A stretch of DNA of 64,000 bases, taken from Arbacia lixula. Taxonomy: Eukaryota > Echinodermata > Echinoidea > Arbacioida > Arbaciidae. The DNA lies in NCBI GenBank assembly GCA_963669155.1, contig OZ022576.1, positions 8,038,448 to 8,102,447 of the forward strand, written 5' to 3'. This document shows positions 10,215 through 22,205 of this stretch, piece by piece (the first letter of the stretch is position 1; the number at the start of each line of letters is the position of its first letter). Under the pieces are notes generated by a model. It had not been told where the DNA came from, searched no databases, and was given only the letters and a program-made list of their open reading frames with translations. The translations under genes and the position numbers were made by a program.

Positions 10215-11741
10215 ACCAAGAATACTATTAAGGAAAAATAAAAAAAAATCTAAAGGAAGAGGTGAAGAGTGCTTTAGATCAGATGAAAAGGGGAAAGGCT
10301 CCAGGGGAGGATGAAATAACTGCATATAATTAAGTTGGGGGGGGGGGGGGCGAGGGCACCATATCAATCCTAACAAAACTGTTCAACAAGCTCATGCAAA
10401 TGGAACAAGTACCTACCCAGTGGAACCAATCAAAAGTGATCACACTGTTCAAGAAAGGGGACATGAAGGACATCAGAAACTACAGGCCCATAAGTCTGTT
10501 GCCTCATATATACAAAATGTTCACACGAATTCTTCTTGCTAGGATAGAGAAACAGCTTGATGAAAATCAACCACGGGAACAAGCTGGATTTCGTACAGGA
10601 TACAGAACATCAGACCATCTCCACACCTTAAGCCAGATAATCGAGAAGGCGAAAGAATACCGTTTTGACATCTGCCTTGGCTTCGTTGATTACGAGAAGG
10701 CATTTGACAGCCTAGACCATCAGTCATTATCCAATGCCTTAGAAAAGCAGGTCACAGATGGAAAGTACATTCGCCTAATTAAGACCATCTATAAGGACTC
10801 TAGTGCCCGTGTACATCTAGAAAGCACTACAACAAATGCCTTTAAAATCTTGAAAGGGGTAACACAAGGTGACCCCATCTCACCAAAGCTCTTCAATGTA
10901 GCTATTGAGGATGTCTTCAGAAACCTTGATTGGTTATCATTGGGAATAGTGGTGGATGGCGAACACCTGACACATCTCAGATTTGCAGATGACATTTTAC
11001 TACTTAGCCGTACACCTCAGGAATTGGAGAAAATGGTCCGAGAAGAAAGTAGAAAAGCTGGACTGAAAATGAACATCACAAAGACAAAGGTAATGATTAG
11101 CAGTAGATTCAAAGAACACAATATCACAGTTCAGGGGAGGACCGTACAAAAGGTAGACAACTACATATATTTGGGCAAAAAGATCTCCATAGAAAATGAA
11201 ACAGCAGGGGAAGTGAATAAAAGGATCCAGTTGGCTTGGGCAAAATTTGGCAAGCTCAACTTTATCTTTCGTGATGAAAAGCTCCCTCTTTCACTCAAGA
11301 AACAGATTTTCAACCAATGCATCATACCTGTGCTCTCTTATGGAGCAGAAACATGGACCACATCTAAGAGACTGGAGAGAAAATTTAATGTAACCGGAAG
11401 GGCTATGGAAAGAATTATGATTGGTGTTACAAAGAGGGACAAAATTAGAAACCAGGATTTGAGAAAGAAAACTAAAGTACGGGACATAGTACAGGAAATT
11501 AAATCAAAGAAATGGAGGTGGGCTGGTCATCTGGCCAGGAGGAAAGATGATAGATGGACTTATAAATTAACCATCTGGACCCCAGGGCTAACACCAGAAG
11601 AAGAGGCAGACAAAGTAGGAGGTGGATTGACGATATTAGAGATTATGGTAGTATGACATGGAAACGAACGGCACAAGATATATCAAAATGGAAAAATGAT
11701 GTGGAGGCCTTCCTTCAGCAGTGGAGAAAAATAGGCTAGAG
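10215..11741 (+). mobile_element. 5'-truncated LINE with reverse transcriptase (RTE/CR1-like)
   Basis: The frame at 10394-11656 encodes a near-complete RT: NYRPISLLPHIYKMF, QAGFRTGYRTSDH, FVDYEKAFDSLDH, GVTQGDPISPKLFN and the catalytic LRFADDILLLS, then VLSYGAETWTTSKR and WRWAGHLARR of the C-terminal tail. Upstream, EEVKSALDQMKRGKAPGEDEIT continues the same domain from about 10215, but a stop codon and a G14 tract at 10337-10350 break the join. At the 3' end the frame shifts near 11615, and another frame continues with WIDDIRDYGSMTWKR to a TAG at about 11739. A GATAGAGAGA simple tail follows. No endonuclease domain is present. The family is suggested by the GAETW and RRWxWAGHLAR signatures. 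It is inactive as it stands but younger than the copy at 6490. Confidence 0.88.
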
Positions 11742-12461
11742 ATAGAGAGAGAGAGATACAAAAATCTCATTTCTTTGATCCCATGATCGAAAAGTTACGT
11801 ATCCTCAACATGTGGTTTTCAATTTAACAATTACGAACATGATTGTGTGGCAACAAAAGAAACGTAGAGTCTCGTTTCGCTTGTTCAGTTCTGTTAATGA
11901 CATCAATACTTTTGTGAGCATAACATATCAGCAGACAACAACAACAACTAGTCTTTCAAGTAAAATATCTCAGATGCAGGAAATTCATGCACTGTAAAGG
12001 ATAATTGGACAGTGTCATCGGGTTTAAGAAATAGATTACAACTAGTGTTCCAAGCAGTAGTTTTTCGAAAGTTGATGATGATTCTCCTGACTGATTACAG
12101 TAACCAATGAAGAAGTATTCCAGAGAATGAACTTGAAAAAGTAGTTCATATGTGAGCTTAGAATTAAGTAATGGAAAACTGTGGGGCACGTACTTCGTAA
12201 AGGCGGCTTGAAAAAAAGATTGGCCTTTGGGGGAGCAAAGAAGCAGGGGAAGAAGGAGCATAAATCGTATAAGCAGTCTGACTGAGTGGTAAGCAAATCA
12301 AGGGGCTGTTAACCATGACGTGGAGCCGATACAAAGAGCTCACCACAGAGAGATGTGGCAGTCCATGATATCCTACGTCACAGGATACCGCCCTAAGATA
12401 AATTGAATCAATGATTACTCCATTCGCTGCCTACAATAACCAGTATAGGTTGACATTCTTC
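11742..12461. other. 3' flank of the TPR-J gene, no gene seen
   Basis: Lies downstream of the minus-strand TPR-J stop codon and would hold its 3' UTR. No convincing AATAAA was found in the first few hundred bases on the minus strand. Confidence 0.4.
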
Positions 12462-12835
12462 TTAGTCTTCGTCCAAGAACTTCTCCTGCGAGTACCTCTC
12501 TGTGATCTTTTTCGTGATCTCACCGGTCAAGTAGTACCAGTTCTTCCCGTGTATCTCCTTGCTCACTTTATCGGGGTGGTAGTGTCTGATGGCTTGGATG
12601 AGCATCTTCTTCTTAGACAACTTCACCTCAAACTTCGCTCCCGGGAACTTAGGTGGCCACGTCAGGTAGACTTTTTGCAAGAATTCCTGGACGGGGAGGC
12701 CCATGAGATCCGCCAGCTTGGTCATGTCTTCCTCCATCTCGGCCAGGGCTTCGATCTTTTCCTGGTTCTCGCTTTCGTCCTTGTGGAGACGCCTCTGGAA
12801 GTCTTCCACAAACTTCTTGCTATCCTCGAACCAGT
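12462..12835 (-). CDS. TPR-J gene exon 7 (J-like domain, stop)
   Basis: Begins after acceptor ATCGCAG and completes a GAC codon with the G carried from exon 6. It encodes residues 328-451, including the HPD at 414-416 and the acidic end LDED. Confidence 0.88.
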
Positions 12836-14544
12836 CTGCGATATACATGACATTCAGAGCAAGAAAAGTATTATGTAATTAATACGTTCTCGTATATGAA
12901 ATCAAATATATTTTGTTAATTACTCCCTTAAATTACCGGTTAATTTAACAGGAGAGAAAGATCAAGTTGATTTAAATGCTACAAATAATCAAATACTTTA
13001 TTGTTATTACATAAATATAATTTCTGCGCATGTTTTGTGTTATTGAAATTTATGTGTACAGTTATGTTATCTGGAATATGTAAATGTATTGTAATTTGTA
13101 AAACCATATGAAAAGTGAATTTCCTGAAAAGGATAAGATTTATATCATGATGGCGTTAATTCATCCTCACTATCATACTGGCATGACTTAGCATCCTCGT
13201 GACTGTACTATGATCTCTATATTATTGAAATGGGTGAAACTTCATTATACCTGTACCACAGTCGGGAAGACGAGAACATGTTATCGGCTATAGTATACAA
13301 ACAATAAATGTAAATTGGTTCAATAGAAAATATGTAGATATCCTTTCAATCAACTAACTGCCACACTCTTGTATGATATATTTATAAATCTACATGATCT
13401 AAGGGAAGGTTAACATATTTCAATATCATCCACTCGAGATTCACGTACACCATGAAGCTCTACGAGCACAATGTTTGCACCAATAGTATAGCCATGGGTT
13501 ATGGTGGGTCGCACGATCAACGAGCTACTGGTCTACGTCTACGTTGAAACAAGCTGTTGGCCATGTTGCATAAAAATTGCATTGATCGTAACTTTGCTAC
13601 CAATGGCAACTTCCATGGAAATCTTGAAATTATTGGCTGTTGAGCGATGATACCATGGTAGTTCCCATTGATGACAGAGTTTTATGGAGCGGGGCCGTGG
13701 TCACACTCACCGACACCGTGAAAGTTTCTTGGCACCATGCTCAAGGCCAGCTCGATCGCCTTCTTGTAGCAGTCCTTCGCCTTGACGGACATGTTCAGGA
13801 TCTGGGAGACGACCAATATAAAGCAAAACAAGAGAAACATGGGTCTGTGGTGTGACACATTCATTTTCCATCATCGTTGAAATGGATGTACAAAATCTGA
13901 ATGCGTTTACGAGTCAGCATTTTGACTGTTATTGCTGCAGGCTAACGCCTTATGCCTCCTCTATTTTTGATTCTATCGTTAGCAGTACTCACCTTGCCTA
14001 TCAGGCTATAGGCTATCGCCGTTGTCTCGCATTCCCCTGCCCCCGCACAACCCCACAACCCCCCCCCCCCCCCCTTCCATACAATCCCCCTTCGCATACA
14101 TCCCCGGTCACCGGTACCCACCTCGCCGTACACCTTGCCCATCCGGCTGTAGGCTATCGCCTCCTGCTCCAGATCCTTGTCCTTGCAGAGTGTTGCGGAT
14201 CGACGGAACCAGTCCATGATATCCCACACGAGGTCAATATTTAACTCCTCGCTCTCTGCGAGAACCTTTGCGAGGAGACTGTCACCTGATAAGACAATGG
14301 ATAAAACAATACATCCCTTCATCTCATCGCTATATGCCAAGCATCTGTAATAGAAGAGGAGTAATACTTGAGGAAGTAGTAGTAGGAGTATAGTCGTCGT
14401 AGTAGTTGTCGTAGTAGTTACAGTAGAAGTAGTAATGGTAGCAGTAGTAGCATAGTCGTCGTTGTCGTCGTAGTAGTTGTTGTAGTAGTTGTTATAGTAG
14501 AAGTAGTAATGGTAGCAGTAGTAGAAGTATTTGTAGTAGTAGTA

Positions 14545-14601
<57 letters not shown>

Positions 14602-14918
14602 CAGGTAGTAGTAGTTAAATCATTCAGACCTCAAGTTAGGTTCATGTGAGTATCCCTATTCTTTCCCGTTTTAAGGTGGGGGGGGGGGGGGTGGGGGGGG
14701 GGGGTCACCAAACGTGAGCTATGAAGGACTTTACGCACGACTGGTGACCCCCGGGCACTCGTGAATCCATGTATTGCGAAACATTATATTTCTTCCTTAA
14801 TAGAAGAAGGGTAGCTATTACTTCAAATAACTTGTGGAAGTAGTAGAAGTAGTCGTTGTCGTCGTTGTTGTAGTTGTAGTAGTAGTTTTTGTACTAGTAT
14901 TACCACTACTACTACTAC

Positions 14919-14969
<51 letters not shown>

Positions 14970-15016
14970 AAGTAGTAGTAGTAGTAGTAATAGTAGTAGT
15001 AGTAGTCGTCGTTGCT

Positions 15017-15049
<33 letters not shown>

Positions 15050-15076
15050 ATAGTAGTAGTAGTAGTCGTCGTTGCT

Positions 15077-15119
<43 letters not shown>

Positions 15120-15215
15120 TGGTAGTTGTTGCTGTTGTTGTTGTAGTACTATCATTATTATTAATAGTAGTAGAAGTCATGGAAGTAGTAGTAGTTGTTG
15201 TTATATTAGTAGTAA

Positions 15216-15274
<59 letters not shown>

Positions 15275-15344
15275 TGTGTAGCAGTACTATGAATAGTAGT
15301 AGAAGTAGTACTAGTATAAATAGTAGTAGAAGTAGTACTACTAC

Positions 15345-15392
<48 letters not shown>

Positions 15393-15473
15393 AAGGCGTA
15401 GTAGTAGCAGTAGTAGAAATAGTAGTAGTAGTAGTAGAAGTAGTTCTAGTATAAATAGTAGTAGAAGTAGTAC

Positions 15474-15527
<54 letters not shown>

Positions 15528-15529
15528 GT

Positions 15530-15583
<54 letters not shown>

Positions 15584-18269
15584 TGTAGTAGAAGTAGTAG
15601 AAGTAATAGTAGTAGTAGCTCAGGTAGTACATGTAGTAGTTAAATCATGCAGACCTCAAGGTAGGTTCATGTTGGTGTCCCTATTCTAGCGTGTGACAAA
15701 ATATGATATTCTGTCTCTGGTAGTCTACCTCTGTCTTTCTCTTTGGACCCTGTTTTTTCCTTTCCTGTTTTAACTCGGGCACAAGTGACTTCATATGTAT
15801 TGCGAAACATTATGTTTCTTCCGCACAGGAAGTCACAGTTATGAAGACAAAATACCTGACGTGGTGTCGCAATCCATAAAGACATTTCGTAATAACTTTT
15901 TTTTTAGGTATAGAAGCAATGTCCTATCGTGGTACAGAGTATTGAATACTATTGTGGCACTCGATTTTTTTTTTTTTTTTATAATATATGAATTTAAGAA
16001 TATCCTATTTGATGATACGGACGAAGACAACGAATCATCGAAGAAAACTTCTAGTTATTGTGTTGCAAGAGATATAATCATATTTCAATCTACTTTCATT
16101 CTTAACCGGTGAAATCCGTTACCAGGTTAAAAAGAATGAAAACATAATGACAAATAGATCTGACTGAAAATACATAAATAAATCTCAAACAAATGATTAC
16201 AGTCCAAATAAAGACATATTGAGTCAATAGTTCTCCACAACAAACATGTAAAGACCACTAAACTTAAATCCCATTAGAGCACTATACATGTTATCTTTCT
16301 CGCAAGATGTTGTCTTATAGAACGGTTAGACTGTATTTTATGTTTAAATGAAAGTGCTGGTTTACAAAATAAGTCATTGATTACGATAGACAAGAACATA
16401 CACCCAACACGCACCTGTGGATTTTGCCATGCCAGACTCTGCTATACATGTGTGCAGGAAAACGTCCTCCCGGAGTATCCCCACCTCAATCAAGATGCCG
16501 TCATCTCCCCCACTCATCCTCTCCCCTTCTTCGATTGGGAAGAAGCATTCCTTCATATACCTGAACAGCAGCAAACATATGGGCACAGGTTAACTCTTTA
16601 TGCGCCATCGAGGCATTTTTACACTGGTAATGCACGTCATTCCCATATGGCAGTATGGAGTCCGACAGAGCACGAGCTAATGCTGCACAAGTATTTGCAG
16701 TCTATCCTGCGTACCGAATACTAATGTTCTAAGTTTTAATACAGAACAGTGAGTGGAACTACTGAAGGAAAATAGGACAACGGATGCTAATACAATTCGT
16801 TATTATTATTATTATTATTTTTGTTGCGTGCTTCAATACATCAATACACTTTACATCGGTTCAACATAACCTTCCACTTATCTGCCTGCATCAATGGATC
16901 AATGTTTATGTTCACATAAATCGACCCATCAGCGATGTTTTCACAAAATGTATGTACACATGTATGTCTGTCTATGTATATGTGTACAATACCAGTGTAT
17001 ATCTATCCATCCATCCGAAAATGTCCGTCTATCAATACACATCTCTCCATCTTAGCTTCCGATTGTGTGTCTGATTTCATTTCGACAAGAATGTGCTGTT
17101 ATTGCTGGTAAACATGGTGGAATCATGATACTAAATCTTATGGACTACAGTTGACGCCCTTCAAAGGCCTCTCCACAATGCCTCTCCATAGAGGGACTTG
17201 AACCTACCTGAAGACCTCTTTATAACGCTGTTCCCCTAGGGCTGTAATACCGAGGTGGAATATGACGAAGCCCAGTTTGACATACTCCTCAGCCTTTATC
17301 CTCCCGGGAGGAAGCAGGCTAATGGCGTCGATGAGAAGTGACACTCTCTCGTCGCCTACCGTCGACTCGTTCCACCAGGCGAGGGCCTCCGAAGCACACT
17401 CCTCTAGACGGGTGCGGATGTGGCTGACCCAGGAGGCGGGCATGCAAGAGTCGCCCCGCGTGTAGGCGATGTTCAGGTTCTCAAGGGCCTGCCTGTAGTA
17501 CCGCTCAGTGCAAAGCTGATAATGATGATAATAGTATGTGGCTCTTTCGGGTGATACTCGATAAAACTATATTCCACTCGCCTACTCGTACAATTTATCA
17601 TGGAATTCCCTTTTAATGTCATCCAATATCATATAACTATTACATTGAGAGAATACCATAAAAGCAGTGATGGAGAGTGGAAGGAGGGTTTGGGGGAAGG
17701 AAGGAATGGGCTATATTGGTTCTTATCTCCATTAGGGAAATAACCTTCAAACATGCCAAAAAAAGGTGCACGATGTGAAATGTATAATCTGATGATTATA
17801 ATAAAGTTTGACTTTCCTCACCCTCTGCATCTTCGCATCCCTATCATCCGCCAGTCGGTACAGCGACGCCAGCCTCCACGTTGCCATACCAACATTCTTT
17901 CGAGCCGACATGGTCTCGTCCTTCGTGAGGCTGGAGCACAGCGCGTTGGTGTAGCACTGCAGCGCCGCCTCCAGCCGCCCGCACTTTACCACGAAGCCAA
18001 AATCCTGACTACCCGACCTGTGAAAACGGAAGTCTAAATCACGTATGGATCATGGATAGAGATATTTAATATTCAAATGGAATGTTCAATGGCAATGAAA
18101 ATTAGGGGGGGGGGGGGGTTAAGGGCCAGCAAATGAAAGTCTAAGAGGAATAAAGACCATCATCCTTATCATCAACACCATGAACGCCATTATCATTATG
18201 ATCACCATCATCTCGTCGATCATCAATGTCACCACCACAATCGCCACCACCGCCATGTACACCGTCGTT

Positions 18270-18300
<31 letters not shown>

Positions 18301-19083
18301 TCATCATCACAAATCAATTGTCACCACTATCACGTAACACCATCTCGTTATCATCATCTCTGTCATCATCATCATCATCATCATCAGTACCATCAACACA
18401 GCGATCATCACCGTCACCACCCCCAGTCACCACCAACGCTATCATCATCATCATTACCATTATCATCACGGTCACTTTCCCGGCCTCGTCCATGGTTACT
18501 CTCACCATGCAAATCGCAGCACACATCACCTCAACCACTATCATGACTATCAATGGGCATAGTAAAAAATCATCACTACCACCGAAATGAAGGAATTTGA
18601 GTGACACCTAATCGTCGTCATGGTTTGACTATACAATAATTATTCCATGTAGTTGAACTTAAATAAACAAAAAAATAACAACACACATATGTTCACCATT
18701 TCCAAACAAATGAATAAGCTAAATCCTAACACTACCTTACATTTTAACCATGTATTAGCAATAGTACAACAATCAGTAAGCTTGGAAGTATTGATGTCGA
18801 ACCATTTCATAACGATGTGATAAAGATAAATTATAATAATCCAAATAATTTCGTGACCCCCTTCCGTATCGCACGAAATGTTCCCCTATTGGGTATGAGG
18901 GTATCATTGGTATATTTATGTAAGAGTGGAGTAAATGGAGTAAATCAAACCAGCGAAAACATCAGTCAGTCAGCTACAGTTGCTACATAAACATCAAGGG
19001 TTCTACCTGAAGTACACGTTGCCCTGCTCTCTCTGCTTCCGCGACCGTGTCATCGGCCCCGCACTGCTCTGTCTTGTTGCCAT
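12462..19083 (-). CDS. TPR protein with C-terminal J-like domain, seven exons, 451 aa
   Basis: Seven minus-strand exons join in frame: 19083-19007, 18017-17822, 17515-17208, 16560-16415, 14285-14122, 13801-13711 and 12835-12462, giving 1356 nt. Each intron has GT and AG ends. The N-terminus (MATRQSSAGPMTRSRKQREQ) leads into TPR-like helical pairs: ALQCYTNAL and GMATWRLASLY in exon 2, YYRQALENLNIAY in exon 3, and EAIAYSRMGKVYGE continuing into KAKDCYKKAIELAL across exons 5 and 6. Exon 7 has a charged coiled-coil-like helix (about 330-370), then a J-like module with HYHPDKV; the HPD tripeptide is at 414-416, flanked by KKKMLIQAIR and GEITKKITERYSQ. A C-terminal J domain recalls auxilin-type proteins. 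In known families the HPD loop stimulates Hsp70 ATPase, and TPRs bind peptide tails. An Hsp70 co-chaperone role is inferred; the family itself was not recognised. A tandem paralogue lies at 1030-1301. Confidence 0.85.
13711..13801 (-). CDS. TPR-J gene exon 6
   Basis: A 91-nt exon between CTCCCAG and GTGAGT, starting in phase 0 and encoding ILNMSVKAKDCYKKAIELAL, a TPR helix B to helix A pair. Confidence 0.85.
13993..14024 (-). other. partial duplicate of TPR-J exon 5 with a consensus splice donor
   Basis: On the minus strand this encodes TAIAYSLIGK, a copy of EAIAYSRMGK from the end of exon 5. It sits about 140 bp downstream in the intron and is followed at once by a perfect GTGAGT donor. The exon 5 frame stays open all the way to this point. 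See the matching finding. Confidence 0.6.
14122..14285 (-). CDS. TPR-J gene exon 5
   Basis: 164 nt, from TTATCAG to GTGGGT. It encodes GDSLLAKVLAESEE, then LVWDIMDWFRRSATL and EAIAYSRMGKVYGE, ending in phase 0. The donor is weaker than the alternative one at 13991-13992. Confidence 0.86.
14345..14620. repeat. imperfect (TAG)n trinucleotide array
   Basis: Mixed TAG, GTC and GTT triplets in intron 4 of the TPR-J gene. In the sense of the gene it reads CTA/ACT/TAC. Confidence 0.9.
14678..14704. repeat. G14-T-G12 tract
   Basis: Two oligo-G runs separated by one T, within the intron 4 repeat field. Confidence 0.95.
14826..15640. repeat. long (TAG)n trinucleotide array, about 0.8 kb
   Basis: Nearly continuous TAG/AGT/GTA triplets, interrupted by ACT palindromic switches (for example near 14911 and 15340) where the repeat changes strand. 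The sequence following 15640 (TCAGACCTCAAG, then TAGGTTCATGT) also follows the first array near 14630, so array plus flank was probably duplicated. The long valine, serine and leucine frames here are artefacts. Confidence 0.92.
15641..16414. other. rest of intron 4, duplicated flank of the triplet array
   Basis: The first 160 bp resemble 14620-14800 (CAGACCTCAAG, GTTCATGT, ATGTATTGCGAAACATTAT), confirming a tandem duplication with the triplet array inside. The rest is featureless AT-rich DNA. Confidence 0.6.
16415..16560 (-). CDS. TPR-J gene exon 4
   Basis: 146 nt between TGTTCAG and GTGCGT. It encodes YMKECFFPIEEGERMSGGDD and then GILIEVGILREDVFLH, ending MAKSTG. It completes an AGG codon begun in exon 3. 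Confidence 0.84.
16561..17207. other. intron 3 of the TPR-J gene
   Basis: A short ATT run near 16800 and no other structure. A fragment close to TTAACTCTTT..GCCATCGAGGCATTTT (16590-16620) resembles one near 56409 and may be a dispersed repeat. Confidence 0.5.
17208..17515 (-). CDS. TPR-J gene exon 3
   Basis: 308 nt after TTATCAG. It encodes LCTERYYRQALENLNIAY, then a tryptophan-bearing helix SEALAWWNEST and IKAEEYVKLGFVIFHLG, ending at GTAGGT in phase 2. Confidence 0.86.
17822..18017 (-). CDS. TPR-J gene exon 2
   Basis: 196 nt from TTTTCACAG to GTGAGG. It encodes SGSQDFGFVVKCGRLEAALQ and the first clear TPR, ending in phase 0. It is homologous to the second half of the exon at 1030-1301. 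Confidence 0.86.
18105..18560. repeat. G14 tract and (CAT)n array
   Basis: A G run at 18105-18118 followed by about 380 bp of imperfect ATC/CAT triplets in intron 1 of the TPR-J gene. Confidence 0.9.
19007..19083 (-). CDS. TPR-J gene exon 1 (start codon)
   Basis: The ATG at 19083-19081 opens 25 codons plus two bases before a CAG|GTAGAA donor. The QREQGNVYF end aligns with EARDLGNVFY in the paralogue, which supports the join. An extra upstream exon cannot be excluded. Confidence 0.75.
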
Positions 19084-19529
19084 TTCTCGACCAGCCCTGG
19101 GGTTTCCTCTGATCAACTAATTAGTACTATGCAATCATGGATATTCGGCACGGTCTCGAGACTTAAGTACATGTATAAAGCTGTTCTGTGGATGCTCTAC
19201 ATTAGATTGTCTCCTTCTTCTTCCTCGTTCGTAATGAATTCACGAGCAAACGCAAATACATAGCACGACTATTGTTGACCTGAATGGTGTGTGGTGAATA
19301 TTAATTCATCGAACTGGCTGAATGTTATTACCAGGGATTTGCACTTTGCACAATTTGCACGGCCTGGGTATTCCCCGTCATGACATGCGCAACTGCCAGT
19401 CTTTATTGCCAGCCGCGAGTACCAGCTGGGCTCGTCATGCCGTGACTAATTGTTAGTTGCGTGAACTAGTGTCGAGATGAAGGAATACTTTGACATTTAT
19501 ATTTTAAGTATGAGAGACAGATCAATAGA

Positions 19530-19550
19530 TTGTGTGCGTGTGTGTGTGTG

Positions 19551-19602
<52 letters not shown>

Positions 19603-19760
19603 ATAGAGAGAGAGAGAGATAGAAAAGAGAGAGGAGAACAATGAGAAATAAATGTATTATTTAGGCACGGGAGCCATCTATCAGCCAATAAGGCTGTTTT
19701 CCAGAGAGGCCGTGCCTCATAAACGAGAAATAGAGAGAGAGAGAGAGAGAGAGATAATAC
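19530..19760. repeat. (TG)n and (GA)n microsatellites
   Basis: A TG run, then long GA runs at 19554-19620 and 19735-19755, in the 5' flank of the TPR-J gene. Confidence 0.92.
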
Positions 19761-21470
19761 ATGTACTAGTATGCGCAGCTGTTCGCCATGTTGGATAGTC
19801 TGTCTTGCAAGCCTTAAAGATTGTCAGTCCCTTTTGCAAGCTTAAAATTTGAAATCATCTATCACGATCGTAAATTGAAGAAAGTGTGATTCAAGACCAT
19901 TTCTAAGAATATAGCATGTTGAAGCTTTTTGTATGTGTAAAAAATTTCAGCCGTTAAATTTCAAACCGACTTTTTTCGTACCACGAAAAAAGTATTAGTC
20001 TTTGTTACAGTATCTATGTGGTTATTATGCGTGTGTGAAATCCTAATTTTATGAGTAACTACCAAACTTTGGAGATGATTCCTTCTGAAGAACAATTTTT
20101 TTCATAATGCGTTTTATAATTTAATTAACAGAGTAATCAATAAAGCAGATATTTCAACACAAGCTGCTAAGAGCCTGGGGTAAAGACTATTAATCATACG
20201 TTGTTTACGTGCATTATTTGAATTTTACACTACGTATCAGTTTCAAATTGTGAATATAGAGCTTGCTGACACTTCTCTATATGGTTTGCCAATGTTTCGA
20301 CGGTTTTGTGGTGATCTGAAAAAGGGACTGGACTGTCGGTTGCGCTCGTCGTGACGTATCAATATTATTGCTATTTGCTAGTACATTGCGATTGCACTGT
20401 AAATAAACACAAGAAAAGAAAGCCCCCCCCCCCCCCCCCCAAGCAAGATAGCATAACTTTTTATCGAAGAGAGTTTGGGCAAAATAATTTGGCAGGGTTG
20501 TTCCTTAACTTATTGACTAATTTCTGTGTGAAAATCACATTAATCCAGTTAGTCATGCATGAGTGGGCAAATTTTAAAGGCAAAAATGTCACTTTTCAAA
20601 AGTCACAAGGGTAATTGTTCATGCCGTTTTAAAAATACATTTTGCCATTTCTTTTGTGATTTTTAAAGTGGTTTCACTCAAACATGACGCGAAAATGGCT
20701 TCTTATGTTTACATAACAGGTCATGTTACATCTTTGTTAAAATATCCAGTTTTATTTTTTCACCAAAATAAAGGGTTTACAAGTTTCAAGGGATGAGTAT
20801 TATTTAAACGGTGCTCACTAAACCAGAACAATGGATTAAGTGTCTTTTCACACATAAGTTTATATACTATGTATTGATTAAGAGTCGTTTAAGAGACTGT
20901 TGTAGGGTGTTGTAGTTCTCTTTCCACCCCCTCTAGCTCTTCCTTCCTCATCTCTATTCTCCTCCCCACTCCTTTCTCCCATTTCTCCACACATTCTTTT
21001 AACCTTTATATTACATGATACTCGAAAGCATCATTACTGATTATTGAACTACAAGTAACAATGTAAGGATTAAATGGCTCACGCTCTCTTCGCCTCCTTC
21101 TCTCAATATATCAACAATAAGACCAAATAAAGTCGAGTTTGTATGTTGTGTTACTCGTGCAATGTACTGAGAAAAGTCTTTGGTATATTTAGTGATTTCA
21201 ATTCGTTGCTGTCAAATATAAAATACACTGTTATGATAATGGATGCATATAATTTACATACATGTTATATGATTAGATATTAATAAAAAATATATATATA
21301 GAATATTTGCACACCATGTATTGAATTATCGACCTAGATAATTATAAATGTTAAACACACCATATATTTCTAATGACGGATGTATTGGACCAATTTGAAT
21401 ATTACAACAATACATATCACATGAGCAGATGGGCGATCTCGTATTAGAATGAATAAAACGACAATATTTC
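19761..21470. other. intergenic, no gene seen
   Basis: AT-rich DNA holding a C18 tract at 20423-20440. No exon with coding support on either strand. Confidence 0.5.
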
Positions 21471-22115
21471 GAGAACACTATCGACCCTACAGATTTAAAA
21501 CTAATCAAGGCAAATTCTCGTTATCATGTGAAGGTGAAATGGAATAGTCTGCCTAACAGTTTAAAACAAAAGAAAATAAAATATGCTCTCAGGAAACATA
21601 TTTCGACTTACTTGCTTCATAAAGATTAATTCATTCAGAACTACATGTACCTGTAAATTCCACTGTAATATGTTAACCAGAGTAAACTTTAATATGTTTA
21701 TTGGAGTAAGGTTAATTACCATACTCTAAATAGATGAAGGTAGATTTATGTCATTTATATCGCCAATGTAAGTAGATGTATTCAACAAGTATCATAATTT
21801 ATATACATACATAACATTGTATATCACTGAAGAGATAGTGTACACACATCCATATGTCACTTTTTTATATTACTTTTTGTATAAAAAGTTTTGACAATCA
21901 ATATAGATGTAGGAAATGATATGTTTCCAAATATGTTTGCTATGAGGGCCAGACTCGACTAGCACTTTTTTGGTCCTTATTAGCAACGTCTATACATCTA
22001 TACTAAAATATCGACGATAATTTTTTTTTTTATATTTGTTAAGTATTCATATATTGTTGTACAAATACTCATATAGATGCTGTTGTTAATAAAACCATAT
22101 TATATCACATCATAT
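21471..22115 (+). mobile_element. LINE 3' fragment (RT C-terminal tail plus 3' region)
   Basis: An open stretch ending at a TAA near 21627 encodes a tail with WNSLPNSLKQKKIKYALRKH, the pattern seen at the C-terminus of CR1/L2-type LINE proteins. About 480 bp of AT-rich sequence then runs to AATAAAACCATATTATATCA near 22095. The RT core is missing. The boundaries are approximate. Confidence 0.55.
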
Positions 22116-22144
22116 CAAACTTAACATTATGAGCTGTATTGGAA

Positions 22145-22205
22145 TATATATATTGCCATATATGGCAATATATATATATATGTAATATATATATATATTA
22201 CATAC
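22145..22205. repeat. AT palindrome
   Basis: Nested TATATATTGCCATATATGGC and (TA)n symmetrical runs. Confidence 0.85.

Noticed and set aside
10143..10376. Minus-strand 77-codon frame
   Set aside because: It is antisense to the 5' end of the LINE and includes the G14 tract read as prolines.
14818..15632. Long open frames of threonine, leucine, valine and serine on both strands
   Set aside because: Produced by the TAG/AGT/GTA triplet array; no start context, splice support or non-repetitive residues.
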